A DNA stretch of 64,000 nucleotides. It comes from Paenibacillus sp. J2TS4 (GTDB lineage: Bacteria; Bacillota; Bacilli; Paenibacillales; NBRC-103111). The DNA is taken from the NCBI RefSeq assembly GCF_018403245.1, contig NZ_BOSH01000001.1:372001-436000 (forward strand), given 5' to 3'. A program made the translations under genes and the position numbers. Positions 1 through 8,568 of the stretch are shown piece by piece (positions within the stretch are counted from its first letter, which is position 1; each line of letters opens with the position of its first letter). Below the pieces are notes generated by a model. It saw only the letters and a program-made list of their open reading frames with translations. It did no database searches and was not told the DNA's origin.

Positions 1-2
1 CC

Positions 3-1094
3 GAGCTTCGGGAGTTCCATCAGGAGGAACAGATGAAGTCGATCGAGTTCCAGCTCACAGCTCCGCCAGAAGGAGAGGGAGTGGAGAAGATCTGCTTGGA
101 AATGGAGTCGCGAAAGGAAACAACCTCGCTCGAGCGCGCCGTATTTATTTTATCGGATGGGGCGGATAGTGCAGAGGAGCTTCCTTTATCCGCGGTGGCA
201 GATCCGTCTGCGGGTGCTTTGATGACGAGAGAGGAAGGAGAAGCGTCGAGTTCGTCCACAGGAGCCTTCCGGCGAGAATCGACACGGGGGGAGGAGCTGT
301 CTATCCGCCTAGCAGAGGAGGATACTTACCGGTATACTAATGGTAGGATGACGATTCAGGCTTCGCCTAGCTTCGGCAATACCATCCATTCGCTGCATTG
401 CGGCGGAAGAGAATGGCTGGAAACCTCTTACCCTGAACCCGGGCCTAAATCGTGGTGGAATCCTTGGTTGGGTGGAATCGGTACGCAGCTTCAAGGAATC
501 TCTCCGTTAAGCCTGCAAGAAGAGAGGAAGGAATTCTCTTTTGAAACGATAACGGATAACTTCGGAAATCGATGGAGGGGGATCCGAATTCGGACCTGGG
601 TAGATAAGCTGGAGGAGAAGCGCGGACTCGTAATGGACCAGTATAGTCTGCTCCTTCCTGGCAGTCCCGTTCTCTGTGTTGTTAATCGGATAAAGAACGA
701 TACGGGGCGAAGCTTCTATGATTTCAAATGTAAGGTGGAAGGGTTCATCTCTACGGACGCCGACTTGGAGGCTCAATGGATTCGCGGAAGGCAGGACAGA
801 ATCTATAAGCGAGGCTCAGGAGGAGTGGACATCCGTTCCGACGGGCTGCTGCAATTTGGCAGCCGGCAGCATGGAGACCGGATGCTAGTGATTACGGATG
901 AGGCGACAAAAAACACCTATGCCTATTCAAATAATCAGATTATGGGTGTATTTGCAGAAGAACGGATCCAGCTTCCGGATGGAGCGACCGTCTATACGAA
1001 GCCTGTATTCTTTATGTTTACGGATAAAGAATGGAAAGCCGAATCCTTCACCGACCTTAGACAAATAAAGTTCGGCAGTACAGGAGACAAGTAA
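3..1094 (+). CDS. unrecognised protein, 3' part (N-terminus outside window)
   Basis: The reading frame is open from the first codon of the window, so this is the C-terminal part of a longer protein; the ATG at 33 has no clear ribosome binding site and is probably internal. I do not recognise the family. The first ~95 residues are acidic and Ser/Glu/Ala rich and look like a linker. From about residue 100 the sequence is rich in alternating hydrophobic and aromatic residues with a Trp/Gly/Pro-rich patch (ETSYPEPGPKSWWNPWLGG), which suggests a beta-sandwich fold such as those of carbohydrate-active or mutarotase-like domains; that is inference only. No signal peptide or membrane segment is visible in the part present. 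It ends 388 bp before the amidohydrolase gene on the same strand, separated by a repeat-rich spacer. Confidence 0.7.
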   Translation, partial: ELREFHQEEQMKSIEFQLTAPPEGEGVEKICLEMESRKETTSLERAVFILSDGADSAEELPLSAVADPSAGALMTREEGEASSSSTGAFRRESTRGEELSIRLAEEDTYRYTNGRMTIQASPSFGNTIHSLHCGGREWLETSYPEPGPKSWWNPWLGGIGTQLQGISPLSLQEERKEFSFETITDNFGNRWRGIRIRTWVDKLEEKRGLVMDQYSLLLPGSPVLCVVNRIKNDTGRSFYDFKCKVEGFISTDADLEAQWIRGRQDRIYKRGSGGVDIRSDGLLQFGSRQHGDRMLVITDEATKNTYAYSNNQIMGVFAEERIQLPDGATVYTKPVFFMFTDKEWKAESFTDLRQIKFGSTGDK

Positions 1095-1482
1095 AATAGG
1101 AGAGAGGGAGCAAGGAGAAGTAGAGGCAGACCTGCGGAAGATAGAACATAGGCGGGAAAAGGAGATAAATGAGAAGGTAGAAAAGCAGAAAAGCAGAAAA
1201 ACAGAAAGACAAGAAGGACAAGAAGAGCAACAAGCAAGAGCTAGAAGGATAAGAGCTACAAGCAAGAGCTAGAAGGATAAGAGCTACAAGCAAGAGCCAG
1301 AAGGATAAGAGCTACAAGCAAGCCAGAAGGATAAGAGCTAGTAGAGCAAAAAAAGTAAACAGAGCAATAGGACTAAAATAGGGCAGGAAGAGCCGGAAAA
1401 GGCGAGAAGGGCGAGATGAGCAAGAAAAGCAAGAAGAGAGCAGGAAGGGTAAGAAGGAGCGGAACAAGGAAGGGGAGCGATT
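1095..1482 (+). repeat. purine-rich spacer with 28-bp tandem repeat
   Basis: This 388-bp gene-free spacer is almost entirely A and G on the plus strand. At 1237-1344 a 28-bp unit (core agaaggataagagctacaag) is repeated about 3.8 times: copies at 1237-1264, 1265-1292 and 1293-1320 are nearly identical, and the fourth has lost 2 bp. The flanking sequence is made of degenerate short AAGAGC/GAAGG words, as if the whole spacer grew by slippage. I see no promoter or terminator in it. On the minus strand the repeats give overlapping hydrophobic reading frames that I regard as artefacts. Confidence 0.8.
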
Positions 1483-2355
1483 GTGAAAATTATTGACGCG
1501 CACATACATTTATCCAATATTGAAAGTTTCCGCCATACGGCTCGGGAGTTGGCTTTTGTCGACTATTCGGCTGCAGGACTCCAGCAGGAATTCGAGCGTT
1601 CGGGTGTCGTGATGGGGATTGGCATGGGAGTTACCGAACAAGAGCCCGGCAGGTTTCCGGATCGGGGAGCGGGCAATCCGATGACACTCGATTTGGAAGC
1701 CGAGGTCCCCTCTTTTCTGATGGAATGTGTCGGGATCAATCCCGTGCGCCTTGCTTCCTCCGAAGGACAGGATGAGCTTGACCGGATTGAGGCTCGTTTG
1801 CGCCAAGATTTTGTCGCGGGCATCAAGCTCTACGCCGGCTACTATCATTATTATGTTTATGATGCTATATACGGCCCTGTCTATGAGTTAGCCAAACAAT
1901 ACCGCTTGCCGGTCGTCATTCATTCTGGAGATACCTATTCGTCGGAAGGGCTGCTTAAATATTCCCATCCTCTGACGATTGACGAACTGGCGGTCCAGCA
2001 TCGGGACATTCACTTTATGATTTGCCATCTGGGTGATCCATGGGTAATGGATGCGGCAGAGGTGGTTCATAAAAATGCTAACGTCTATGCCGATTTATCG
2101 GGGCTGGTCGTCGGGGATTCCGCACAATTCGATCGGTTTATGAAGGAGCCGCTGTTCATGGATCATTTCCGCAGGGCACTCATTTATGCCGACCATTACG
2201 ATAAAATGTTATTTGGCACGGATTGGCCGCTGGCACCAATAGACGTTTACATCGATTTCGTTGAACGGCTTATTCCGGAAGCCTATCATGAGCAGGTCTT
2301 TTACAGTAATGCCCTTCAGGTGTTTCCGAGAATAAAGCAACGCCTGGGACTCTAA
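1483..2355 (+). CDS. amidohydrolase family (amidohydrolase_2) TIM-barrel hydrolase
   Basis: This 290-residue protein is a metal-dependent hydrolase of the amidohydrolase superfamily, which hydrolyses C-N, C-O or C-C bonds, or decarboxylates, with a metal centre in a (beta/alpha)8 barrel. The metal-binding pattern is visible: H7-x-H9 in the first strand (IIDAHIHL), H147 in VVIHSGDT, H182 in ICHLGDP and D247 in FGTDWPL. This is the COG2159/PF04909 arrangement. The start is GTG at 1483, with GGGGAG six bases upstream. The substrate cannot be read from sequence. It shares a strand with the upstream unknown gene but the spacer argues against tight coupling. It is likely cytoplasmic, as there is no signal peptide. 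Confidence 0.85.
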   Translation: MKIIDAHIHLSNIESFRHTARELAFVDYSAAGLQQEFERSGVVMGIGMGVTEQEPGRFPDRGAGNPMTLDLEAEVPSFLMECVGINPVRLASSEGQDELDRIEARLRQDFVAGIKLYAGYYHYYVYDAIYGPVYELAKQYRLPVVIHSGDTYSSEGLLKYSHPLTIDELAVQHRDIHFMICHLGDPWVMDAAEVVHKNANVYADLSGLVVGDSAQFDRFMKEPLFMDHFRRALIYADHYDKMLFGTDWPLAPIDVYIDFVERLIPEAYHEQVFYSNALQVFPRIKQRLGL

Positions 2356-2525
2356 CATTTTCTCGGCATAAAAGGCTATACCGATTGCATATCGAGAGCT
2401 TCCGCTGAGGAAGAATATCTATAATATAAAAGGGAGTTCCGAACCTCTGAAGTAGATTAATTGAAAAATGCCCTATATTATAGCTGTAAGAAGAGTATTC
2501 ATCCGTTAATCGTTGTGCGAGGATG

Positions 2526-2554
2526 AAAGGCAGGGAGCGCTTCCCTGCCTTTTT
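2526..2554 (+). terminator. rho-independent terminator
   Basis: A perfect 11-bp stem (AAAGGCAGGGA at 2526-2536 pairing with TCCCTGCCTTT at 2542-2552), 5-base loop, followed by T's. It lies 170 bp downstream of the amidohydrolase gene and is the first terminator after it. Confidence 0.8.
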
Positions 2555-2555
2555 C

Positions 2556-3075
2556 GATGATTAATAAGTCTGGGGGTTGGGCGATTCATGTTTCTAGTGC
2601 ATCCAGTATTTTTAAATCTTATGAAGACTGCAAAAGTACAGTCGAATGGCAACTTTTAACCTCATTTCGACGAATCTAATGCAAAAATACAGTCGATTTG
2701 GCCATCAGGGCCTGAAATTCGAATAACCGAAGAATTTTACTGTAATTTTGCACTTGATGGCTAAAAAAGAGCCGATTCTCGTCAAAAGTAATGTATTTTT
2801 GCAGTAGCCTCTCCTGGTGATAGTCTTGCAATTGTCCATCCCCGAAGAACCCCGGCGGATTGTTAATCCGAGCTGTTCCGCTTTGGAAATGAAGTGCAAA
2901 AGTACCTCTTAAATCGCTCATTGCTCCCATTAGGAGAAATAAGGTGCAAAAGTACCTTTTAATTTTCCGAAAACTCCGTTATCTGCAAAAAGAGCATGGA
3001 TAAGGAGCATAATTGCACTCTAAAGGCATTAAATGAAAAAAAGGGTTAATTAGAGTGCATTATTGCACTTTAAAT
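2556..3075. repeat. gene-free region with dispersed TGCAAAAGTAC-like motif in both orientations
   Basis: No credible gene is present between the terminator at 2526 and larC. The word TGCAAAAGTAC or one-base variants occurs at 2629-2639, 2680-2690, 2895-2905 and 2945-2955, and in reverse orientation at 2742-2752 and 2793-2803. The 2629 and 2680 copies share the extension AGTCGA; the 2895 and 2945 copies share a following CT. Further on, TTGCACT words recur at about 3012 and 3062, flanking a TAGAGTGCA. The copies are irregularly spaced (about 40-100 bp), so this is not a simple tandem array. A dispersed intergenic repeat family or a cluster of protein sites are both possible. Confidence 0.6.
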
Positions 3076-3093
3076 CCCACATTTGCTTAAAGG

Positions 3094-4263
3094 TCAAGAC
3101 TGCTTCCCCTCGGAATGGTTCTCATCCACATCGCAATGGTCATGACTATGCTGATGCCCGTGCTCGTGTTGATGCGAATGGTCATGACTGTGCTGATGCC
3201 CGTGCTCGTGCTCGTGTTGATGCGAATGGTCATGACTGTGCTGGTGCCCGTGCTCGTGGTGATGCGAATGGTCATGACTGTGCCCGTGCTCGTGCTCGTG
3301 TTGATGCGAATGGTCATGACTGTGCTGATGCCCGTGCTCGTGCTCGTGTTGATGCGAATGGTCATGACTATGCTGGTGCCCGTGCTCGTGTTGATGCGAA
3401 TGGTCATGACTGTGCTGATGCCCGTGCTCGTGTTGATGCGAATGGTCATGACTGTGCTGATGCCCGTGCTCGTGGTGATGGTCGTGGTGGTGACCCGGTA
3501 CAAGCTCAGCCGCGAATGATGCGATGAATTGCGGTTTGGCTTCTCCAATGACAACCCTAAGCACATTCGGCTGGTTCGGAAGGTCGCGTGTCCCTGCCCC
3601 GTAACCAATCTCTTCTATGATCATTGGAGGCAATCCGGACGAAAAATGGTCTACGATTCCCGATACAATTCCAGCACCGGTTGGGGTAGTCATTTCCATA
3701 GAAAATGGACAATCGGCAATCGGCAGTCCCTTCATCATTTCCAAAGTGGCCGGAGCGGGGACCGGATACAGTCCATGATCGCATCTAATCTTCCCATGAC
3801 CTAGAGGAATTGGGGAAGAGATAATCCGTTCGATTTGCAAGGAATCGAAGGCCAGAGCGACTCCAATTACATCAACGATGGAATCGATGGCACCGACCTC
3901 ATGAAAGTGAACTCTATCCAACGGCAGATTATGAATTTTTCCTTCGGCTATTCCTATTTTCTCGAAAATAGCGAGGCTGAGGGCCTTCGTCCGCTCACTG
4001 AACCCTGCCTGTTCAATCATCCGGACAATGTCTGAGTAATGCCTGTGATGCTGTGGCATGGCGTCCGGATCGAGAATTACGTTCATTTTGAGAGACGAGA
4101 TCCCGCATTTCACTACTCTTTTCCATTCTAGCGTGAAAGGTTCCATGGTAAGTCTGGATAGTTCCTTCTCAACATACTCCCGATCCGCACCCGCATCCAC
4201 TAGTGCAGCCAGGGTCATATCCCCGCTTATCCCGGAAAAACAATCCAAATAAGCGATTTTCAT
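3094..4263 (-). CDS. larC: LarC1-type nickel insertase domain with long His-rich tail
   Basis: LarC inserts nickel into the pyridinium dithiocarboxylate mononucleotide made by LarB and LarE, forming the nickel-pincer cofactor of lactate racemase-type enzymes. Residues 1-241 match LarC1: MKIAYLDCFSGISGDM at the N-terminus, the short HHRH of the usual His region (72-75), and RVHFHEVGAIDSIVD (118-131). The expected LarC2 domain, which carries the CTP-binding part, is absent. Instead residues 258-376 are almost only His alternating with Asp, Glu, Gly, Ser and Gln, built from eight tandem copies of a 42-48 bp unit, followed by a 13-residue polar end. It starts 6 bp after larB. Total length is 389 aa, near the family's usual length, but only because of the tail. 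I see no LarC2-like frame downstream that a frameshift could join. The tail resembles the nickel-storing His tails of HypB, UreE or SlyD; nickel storage is inference. Confidence 0.85.
   Translation of the reverse strand: MKIAYLDCFSGISGDMTLAALVDAGADREYVEKELSRLTMEPFTLEWKRVVKCGISSLKMNVILDPDAMPQHHRHYSDIVRMIEQAGFSERTKALSLAIFEKIGIAEGKIHNLPLDRVHFHEVGAIDSIVDVIGVALAFDSLQIERIISSPIPLGHGKIRCDHGLYPVPAPATLEMMKGLPIADCPFSMEMTTPTGAGIVSGIVDHFSSGLPPMIIEEIGYGAGTRDLPNQPNVLRVVIGEAKPQFIASFAAELVPGHHHDHHHEHGHQHSHDHSHQHEHGHQHSHDHSHQHEHGHQHSHDHSHQHEHEHGHQHSHDHSHQHEHEHGHSHDHSHHHEHGHQHSHDHSHQHEHEHGHQHSHDHSHQHEHGHQHSHDHCDVDENHSEGKQS
3128..3490 (-). repeat. 42/48-bp tandem repeats encoding the LarC His tail
   Basis: The word GATGCGAATGGTCATGACT or a close variant recurs eight times at 42- or 48-bp steps (near 3128, 3171, 3219, 3261, 3303, 3351, 3393 and 3435 on the plus strand). 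Unit length is always a multiple of three, so copy-number change keeps the larC frame. Copies differ by presence of an extra CTCGTG hexamer (one His-Glu pair). Confidence 0.9.
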
Positions 4264-4269
4264 CGAGCC

Positions 4270-5040
4270 TCACAACCTTTTTGCCATATTTTGATTAATC
4301 AAGCCCGCATAGTAGCCTGCACCAAAGCCGTTATCAATATTGACGACGCTGATTCCCGGGGCGCAGGAGTTAAGCATGGCGAGCAGGGCGGCCAAGCCCT
4401 GGAAGCTCGCCCCATAGCCGATGCTCGTCGGGACGGCAATGACCGGCTTGGACACGAGCCCGCCTACGACGCTCGTCAGCGCGCCTTCCATGCCGGCCGC
4501 GACAACGATCGCGTTCGCCTCGCGGATGAGCGGCAGACGGTGGAACAGCCGGTGTATTCCGGCAACGCCGACATCATACACCCGTTCCACATGGCTGCCC
4601 ATGCATTCGGCGGTCAGCGCGGCCTCCTCGGCGACAGGCATGTCCGATGTGCCGGCGGCGACGACGGCAATATAACCGTCGTGAACCTTCAGCATCGGAT
4701 GACGGAACCACGTTATCGCCCTGGATGTCGGATGGTAGGCCGCGCCATCAACCTCCTGCAGAATAGCATTGGCCTTCGCCTGATCGATTCGGGTAGCGAG
4801 AATGCGATCCGATTGCTCCCTCATCCTTTTCATAATTCCAGTGATCTGCTCAGCCGTCTTGCCTTCGCCAAAAATAACTTCCGGAAAGCCGACCCTGCGC
4901 TCCCGGTCCGTATCGATCTGCGCAAAACCAAGCTCGGCAACGGTTTGACTCCGCCATTGTTCATTCAATTGGGCCTTGGCTGCGTCCACATCCAATTCGC
5001 CAGATTGAACCTGCTTGAGAATATCGTCCAATAATGTCAT
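4270..5040 (-). CDS. larB: nicotinic acid adenine dinucleotide carboxylase/hydrolase LarB
   Basis: LarB carboxylates the pyridinium ring of nicotinic acid adenine dinucleotide and releases AMP, giving the substrate for LarE in nickel-pincer cofactor synthesis. The 256-residue protein has the N-terminal helical segment (residues 1-100, including [18 protein letters not shown]) and a C-terminal PurE-like AIR-carboxylase domain with the glycine-rich strings [28 protein letters not shown] and [16 protein letters not shown]. Length matches the family. Its ATG overlaps the larE stop (ATGA, 5037-5040), showing translational coupling in a larE-larB-larC order. Cytoplasmic. Confidence 0.93.
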   Translation of the reverse strand: MTLLDDILKQVQSGELDVDAAKAQLNEQWRSQTVAELGFAQIDTDRERRVGFPEVIFGEGKTAEQITGIMKRMREQSDRILATRIDQAKANAILQEVDGAAYHPTSRAITWFRHPMLKVHDGYIAVVAAGTSDMPVAEEAALTAECMGSHVERVYDVGVAGIHRLFHRLPLIREANAIVVAAGMEGALTSVVGGLVSKPVIAVPTSIGYGASFQGLAALLAMLNSCAPGISVVNIDNGFGAGYYAGLINQNMAKRL

Positions 5041-5885
5041 ACGGAGGCTTCTCTCACTTTCTGTTTGGCGGACTCGCTAAGCACCTCGTTCAAGCTTCCA
5101 GTTCGGTAACCTTGAAGATCGAGAGTTACGAAAGTAAATCCGATGGAGGTCAGCTTGCTGTAAATCTCCTCCCGGTGCTCCAGCACTTTAGGGAGTTCCT
5201 CCGGCATAACTTCGATTCTGGCGATTTTGTCGTGATGGCGGACGCGAACCTGATAGAAGCCCAGCTTGTTCAAAAAATACTCGGCTTCATCCAATTGATC
5301 GATTTTATATTTTTCAATTTTAGTTCCATAAGGAATCCGGGAGGACAAGCAGGCAAAAGCAGGTTTGTTCCATGTAGTCAACCCCAAATCCTTGGACAAT
5401 AGCCGGATTTCGTCCTTGGTCAGTCCGGCTTCCTGCAGAGGGCTTCGTACTCCTTGTTCATTCTTCGCTTGCAATCCAGGGCGGTAATCCCCCAGATCGT
5501 CGACGTTGGAGCCATCGAGCAAGTAAGGGTAGCCTAATTGTCTGGCCAAATTTTGCAGATGAATATATAGGCCGGTTTTGCAATGGTAGCAGCGGTCCGG
5601 ATTATTTTGTACAAAAGAAGCGTTCTCCAGCTCCTTAACTTCAGTTTGGTATAGCTCAACACCCATCTCTTCCGCCAATTGCAAGGCGGCGTCGAATTCG
5701 CGGGTCGGGAAGGTTTCAGAGGCGGCCGTGACGGCTAGTACATTGTCCCCTAATTCCTGCCGGGCTCTTTTTAGTACGAAGGTGCTGTCGACTCCCCCCG
5801 AAAAAGCTACCATGACCCGGCCCATGCTGCGCAGGATTTCGCCAAACTTCAGGTCTTTCTCATACGTTGTCAGCGGTCTATCCAT
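5037..5885 (-). CDS. larE: ATP-dependent sacrificial sulfur transferase LarE
   Basis: LarE adenylates the carboxylates of the LarB product and transfers sulfur from one of its own cysteines, which becomes dehydroalanine. The PP-loop SGGVDS lies at residues 29-34. Cys179 in [14 protein letters not shown] aligns with the sacrificial cysteine known in the Lactobacillus enzyme. A CYHC pair is at 99-102. Length is 282 aa, typical. The start has a strong GGAGGAGG site eight bases upstream, and a weak -10 (TGGTAATAT, minus strand, 5916-5924) precedes it. First gene of larEBC. No larA (racemase) or nickel transporter is in the window, so the client enzyme must be elsewhere. Confidence 0.93.
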   Translation of the reverse strand: MDRPLTTYEKDLKFGEILRSMGRVMVAFSGGVDSTFVLKRARQELGDNVLAVTAASETFPTREFDAALQLAEEMGVELYQTEVKELENASFVQNNPDRCYHCKTGLYIHLQNLARQLGYPYLLDGSNVDDLGDYRPGLQAKNEQGVRSPLQEAGLTKDEIRLLSKDLGLTTWNKPAFACLSSRIPYGTKIEKYKIDQLDEAEYFLNKLGFYQVRVRHHDKIARIEVMPEELPKVLEHREEIYSKLTSIGFTFVTLDLQGYRTGSLNEVLSESAKQKVREASV

Positions 5886-6342
5886 GATTTTCCTCCTCCG
5901 ATATTCGCTAATCCTATATTACCATACTTATTCGCGAAAACGCATCAGAAGACAGCAGAAGCTAAGGCTTGCAAATCCTTTGCGGAACCAGTCGATCACC
6001 CGTTCAAATTCTTAAAGTGGGAAGGGGCGATTGTTGCAAGAGGAGCCGAGTGGTACAATCGGATTATGGAGGGTAGCCGGGAACGAAGGCTTGACTCAGA
6101 GGCTCTAGGTTAATCTGGAACGCAAATGAGACTAATTTGAATATATTGACAGAAAATGCGGCAGGTGTTACGGTTCTACTAATGCCATTATTACATTTAA
6201 ATCGATGGGAATATAGTAGTTTAATCTGCACAATGTATTTCTGATTGTGTGGGCTGGTTAAGAGGCTGGACTATTATTCCTGACGGGGATAAACTTTTGT
6301 TAAAAATTGTTCAAATCCAATATATAGATAGGAGTATGTCAG
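5886..6342. promoter_or_regulatory. divergent intergenic region between larE and ssuE-like gene
   Basis: This 457-bp region separates the minus-strand lar operon from the plus-strand flavin reductase gene. For larE I see the ribosome binding site and a weak extended -10 only. For the plus side there is TTGACA at 6146-6151, a 17-bp spacer and TACGGT at 6169-6174 preceded by TGT (an extended -10), which would leave a leader of about 160 nt. I could not match the leader to a known riboswitch class. The rest (5945-6130) shows no gene or repeat. Confidence 0.45.
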
Positions 6343-6909
6343 ATGAGTAAAGTAGTTATTGTGTCCGGAAGTCCGTCCAAAACGTCCAGATTGACTTCCG
6401 TTATTCAATATGCGAAGGAAGCTTTGACGGCTAAAGGAATGCAGATCGAATGGCTTTCGGTCTCCGACCTTCCAGCTGAGGATTTGATTCAAGCAAGGTT
6501 TGACAGTCCTGAGATCGTCCGAGCGAATGCATTGGTAGAAAGCGCTGATGCGATCATCATAGCGAGTCCGGTCTATAAAGCCTCTTATACCGGCGTGCTA
6601 AAAACTTATTTGGATCTGCTGCCGCAAAAAGCGTTGGCCGACAAGCTGATTCTGCCTATCTTCATTGGCGGTTCCATTGCCCATTTACTGTCGATCGACT
6701 ATTCCTTAAAGCCTGTTCTGTCCGCATTAGCGGCCAGGTATATATTAGGCGGGGTTTATATAGTCGATTATGAGGTGACAAGAAATGAGCAGGGCTCTGT
6801 CGATTTCGTTCCCGAAGTTCAAAAGCGTCTGGATGCATCGCTCCAGCAGTTTTATGAAGAAACGGCATGGTATTCACAAAGAGGTCAATGCTCAACCGTT
6901 ACGGGATAA
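6343..6909 (+). CDS. ssuE: NADPH-dependent FMN reductase (SsuE-like)
   Basis: This 188-residue flavodoxin-fold protein fits the NADPH-dependent FMN reductase family, in the SsuE/MsuE branch that supplies FMNH2 to sulfonate monooxygenases. Diagnostic stretches are the N-terminal phosphate-binding loop (VVIVSGSPSKTSR) and ASPVYKASYTGVLKTYLDLL. The start has TAGGAG eight bases upstream. It stands alone: no sulfonate transporter or monooxygenase adjoins it, so a role in sulfur scavenging is by homology, not context. It ends with its own terminator. Confidence 0.85.
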   Translation: MSKVVIVSGSPSKTSRLTSVIQYAKEALTAKGMQIEWLSVSDLPAEDLIQARFDSPEIVRANALVESADAIIIASPVYKASYTGVLKTYLDLLPQKALADKLILPIFIGGSIAHLLSIDYSLKPVLSALAARYILGGVYIVDYEVTRNEQGSVDFVPEVQKRLDASLQQFYEETAWYSQRGQCSTVTG

Positions 6910-6995
6910 GGTGGGAGTGCGATAGGTACCCGACTTATCGCTCAGACCAGGCAGGATTTTGCCTTGGAGGACTCCCTATTTTGAACAAGTTGATC

Positions 6996-7037
6996 CAGCA
7001 TCCCTTGCTGCCTGACGGCGACAAGGGCTGTTTTTTT
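6996..7037 (+). terminator. rho-independent terminator after ssuE
   Basis: Stem CCCTTG...GCC with loop TGAC and GGC...CAAGGG, extended by CAG/CTG across a small bulge, followed by seven T's. It lies 87 bp after the reductase stop codon. Confidence 0.75.
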
Positions 7038-7085
7038 CACGTTGTGGCAAAGCCGGTAAGCGATTATGGAATGTTGGACAGGTCA

Positions 7086-7094
7086 TGGTATAAT
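7086..7094 (+). promoter_or_regulatory. extended -10 promoter of lipA
   Basis: TGGTATAAT is a perfect extended -10 for a sigma-A promoter. There is no good -35, which is common for extended -10 promoters. It lies 60 bp before the lipA start and just after the ssuE terminator. Confidence 0.6.
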
Positions 7095-7154
7095 ACATAT
7101 AATTTTGAATAACCACTGACATACTTTGGATGCCAGGAGAAAGTGGGGAGAACG

Positions 7155-8033
7155 ATGTCAACGGAACGGCAAAGAAAGCCGGAATGGCTGAAAACAAAAC
7201 TGACAACGGATGAGAATTTTAAAGAAATCAAGAAGATGATGCGCTCCAAAACTTTACATACGGTATGTGAAGAGGCTAAATGTCCCAATATTCACGAATG
7301 TTGGGCCAATCGGACGGCCACCTTCATGATCTTAGGGGATATTTGCACGCGGGCCTGCCGGTTCTGCGCCGTTAATTCCGGTCTGCCGACAGAGCTGGAC
7401 ATGCTGGAGCCTGGACGGGTAGCCGATGCCGCGGAACAGATGGGCTTGCAGCATTGTGTCGTTACTTCCGTGGCAAGAGACGATCTGCTTGACGGCGGCG
7501 CTCTGATTTTTGCGGAGACAATTCGAGCGGTCCGCAAGCGCCTCCCGTTATGCGGAGTCGAGGTATTGATTCCAGATTTCATGGGCAACGATTTGGCGCT
7601 GCGCAAAGTGCTCGAGGCCAAACCGGATATTCTTAACCATAACATTGAGACGGTGGAGAGGCTTTCTGATAAAGTACGCTCCAAAGCCAAATACAGCCGA
7701 ACGCTCGCTTTGCTGAAACGCTCCAAGGAGCTTGCTCCGTCCATTCCCACGAAATCGAGTATTATGATCGGTGTGGGGGAAACCTGGGAGGAAATATTGC
7801 AAACGATGGATGACCTTCGTGCGGTAGGAGTTCAAATATTGACGATTGGGCAGTACCTGCAGCCGACGAAGAAGCATCTTACCGTCAAGCATTACTATAC
7901 TCCGGAACAGTTTGCCGAGCTTAAGAAGGAAGGGATGGCCAGAGGCTTCAGTCATGTGGAGTCCGGTCCCCTGGTAAGAAGCTCTTATCACGCTCACGAA
8001 CAGGTGCGATCGGCAGCAGCCTCTTCCCAATAA
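7155..8033 (+). CDS. lipA: lipoyl synthase LipA
   Basis: LipA is the radical-SAM enzyme that inserts two sulfurs into protein-bound octanoyl groups to form lipoyl cofactor. Counting from ATG 7155, the auxiliary [4Fe-4S] cluster cysteines are C38, C43 and C49 ([13 protein letters not shown]), and the radical-SAM triad is C64-x3-C68-x2-C71 (CTRACRFC). The C-terminal [12 protein letters not shown] and [11 protein letters not shown] segments are typical. Length is 292 aa. I chose ATG 7155 (GGGGAG just upstream) over the in-frame GTG 7143, whose spacing to AGGAGA is too short. The next gene is yutD, as in Bacillus. Confidence 0.95.
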   Translation: MSTERQRKPEWLKTKLTTDENFKEIKKMMRSKTLHTVCEEAKCPNIHECWANRTATFMILGDICTRACRFCAVNSGLPTELDMLEPGRVADAAEQMGLQHCVVTSVARDDLLDGGALIFAETIRAVRKRLPLCGVEVLIPDFMGNDLALRKVLEAKPDILNHNIETVERLSDKVRSKAKYSRTLALLKRSKELAPSIPTKSSIMIGVGETWEEILQTMDDLRAVGVQILTIGQYLQPTKKHLTVKHYYTPEQFAELKKEGMARGFSHVESGPLVRSSYHAHEQVRSAAASSQ

Positions 8034-8145
8034 AGCGGGACGTCCGTCAGGAGGATGTGCCTGTAATGCCTGGACCGTCCGAGCAAGTCCACAGGACGGA
8101 AGGAGATGCGTAAAGGAGACGGAAGAAGAAGGAGGAAGCAGGCAA

Positions 8146-8457
8146 ATGATTACAGTCGGGGGAAACATTTACGAACTGGTCAAAGACAACAAGAACGGCT
8201 GGAATTACGAAGCGTTCAGGGATCGATACAGCGAAGTGCTTGAAAGATACGACTATATTGTCGGCGATTGGGGCTACAGTCAGCTAAGATTGAGAGGCTT
8301 CTTCAAAGAAACGCATCCCAAAGCGAACAAAGACAGCTCCATTGTCGGGTTGGAAGATTACTTGAACGAATATTGCAATTTTGGCTGCGCTTATTTTATT
8401 CTTGAAAAAGGTCCAAAGATACCGCGGAACACAGCGCCAGCCCCTGATGTTTCTTAA
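8146..8457 (+). CDS. yutD: YutD family protein (DUF1027)
   Basis: The 103-residue protein matches the small YutD family of Firmicutes, of unknown function: an N-terminal ITVGGNIYELVKDNKNGWNYEAF-type segment, a central ERYDYIVGDWGYSQLRLRGF segment and YLNEYCNFGCAYFIL near the end. In Bacillus subtilis yutD also follows lipA, and the gap here is 112 bp on the same strand. It has AAGGAGGAAG upstream of its ATG and is followed by a strong terminator, so lipA-yutD is probably one transcript. No membrane segment is visible. Confidence 0.88.
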   Translation: MITVGGNIYELVKDNKNGWNYEAFRDRYSEVLERYDYIVGDWGYSQLRLRGFFKETHPKANKDSSIVGLEDYLNEYCNFGCAYFILEKGPKIPRNTAPAPDVS

Positions 8458-8490
8458 ATAGGACTTGCGGAATGACGATCAGAACTATAG

Positions 8491-8516
8491 AAGCCCGGCG
8501 CTTAAGCCGGGCTTTT
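8491..8516 (+). terminator. rho-independent terminator after yutD
   Basis: A perfect 9-bp stem AAGCCCGGC / GCCGGGCTT with a six-base loop, then TT. It lies between convergent yutD and the lysR gene. Confidence 0.85.
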
Positions 8517-8568
8517 GCTGCTGCTTGTACCAGTATGATTGGCAGCAGACCATCCGTTAGCTGCCATC

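Noticed and set aside
927..1293. Three overlapping minus-strand frames starting with a hydrophobic MLVALILLALAC-like sequence, resembling lipoprotein signal peptides
   Set aside because: They are produced by the 28-bp purine-rich repeat read in different frames; lengths, starts and composition follow the repeat and no ribosome binding site precedes them.
2676..2930. 84-aa minus-strand frame in the repeat-rich region
   Set aside because: It is built from the dispersed TGCAAAAGTAC words and has no ribosome site or homology.
3087..3608. Alternative minus-strand frame of 173 aa over the larC His-tail region, considered as a possible LarC2 domain reached by frameshift
   Set aside because: It is the repeat read one frame off, made of Ser/Thr/Ile/Met strings with no LarC2 signature (for example the N-I-D-D-M block).
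4291..5034. 247-aa plus-strand frame over larB
   Set aside because: Antisense shadow of larB, whose homology and coupling to larE are clear; the frame lacks a ribosome site and has no recognisable domain.
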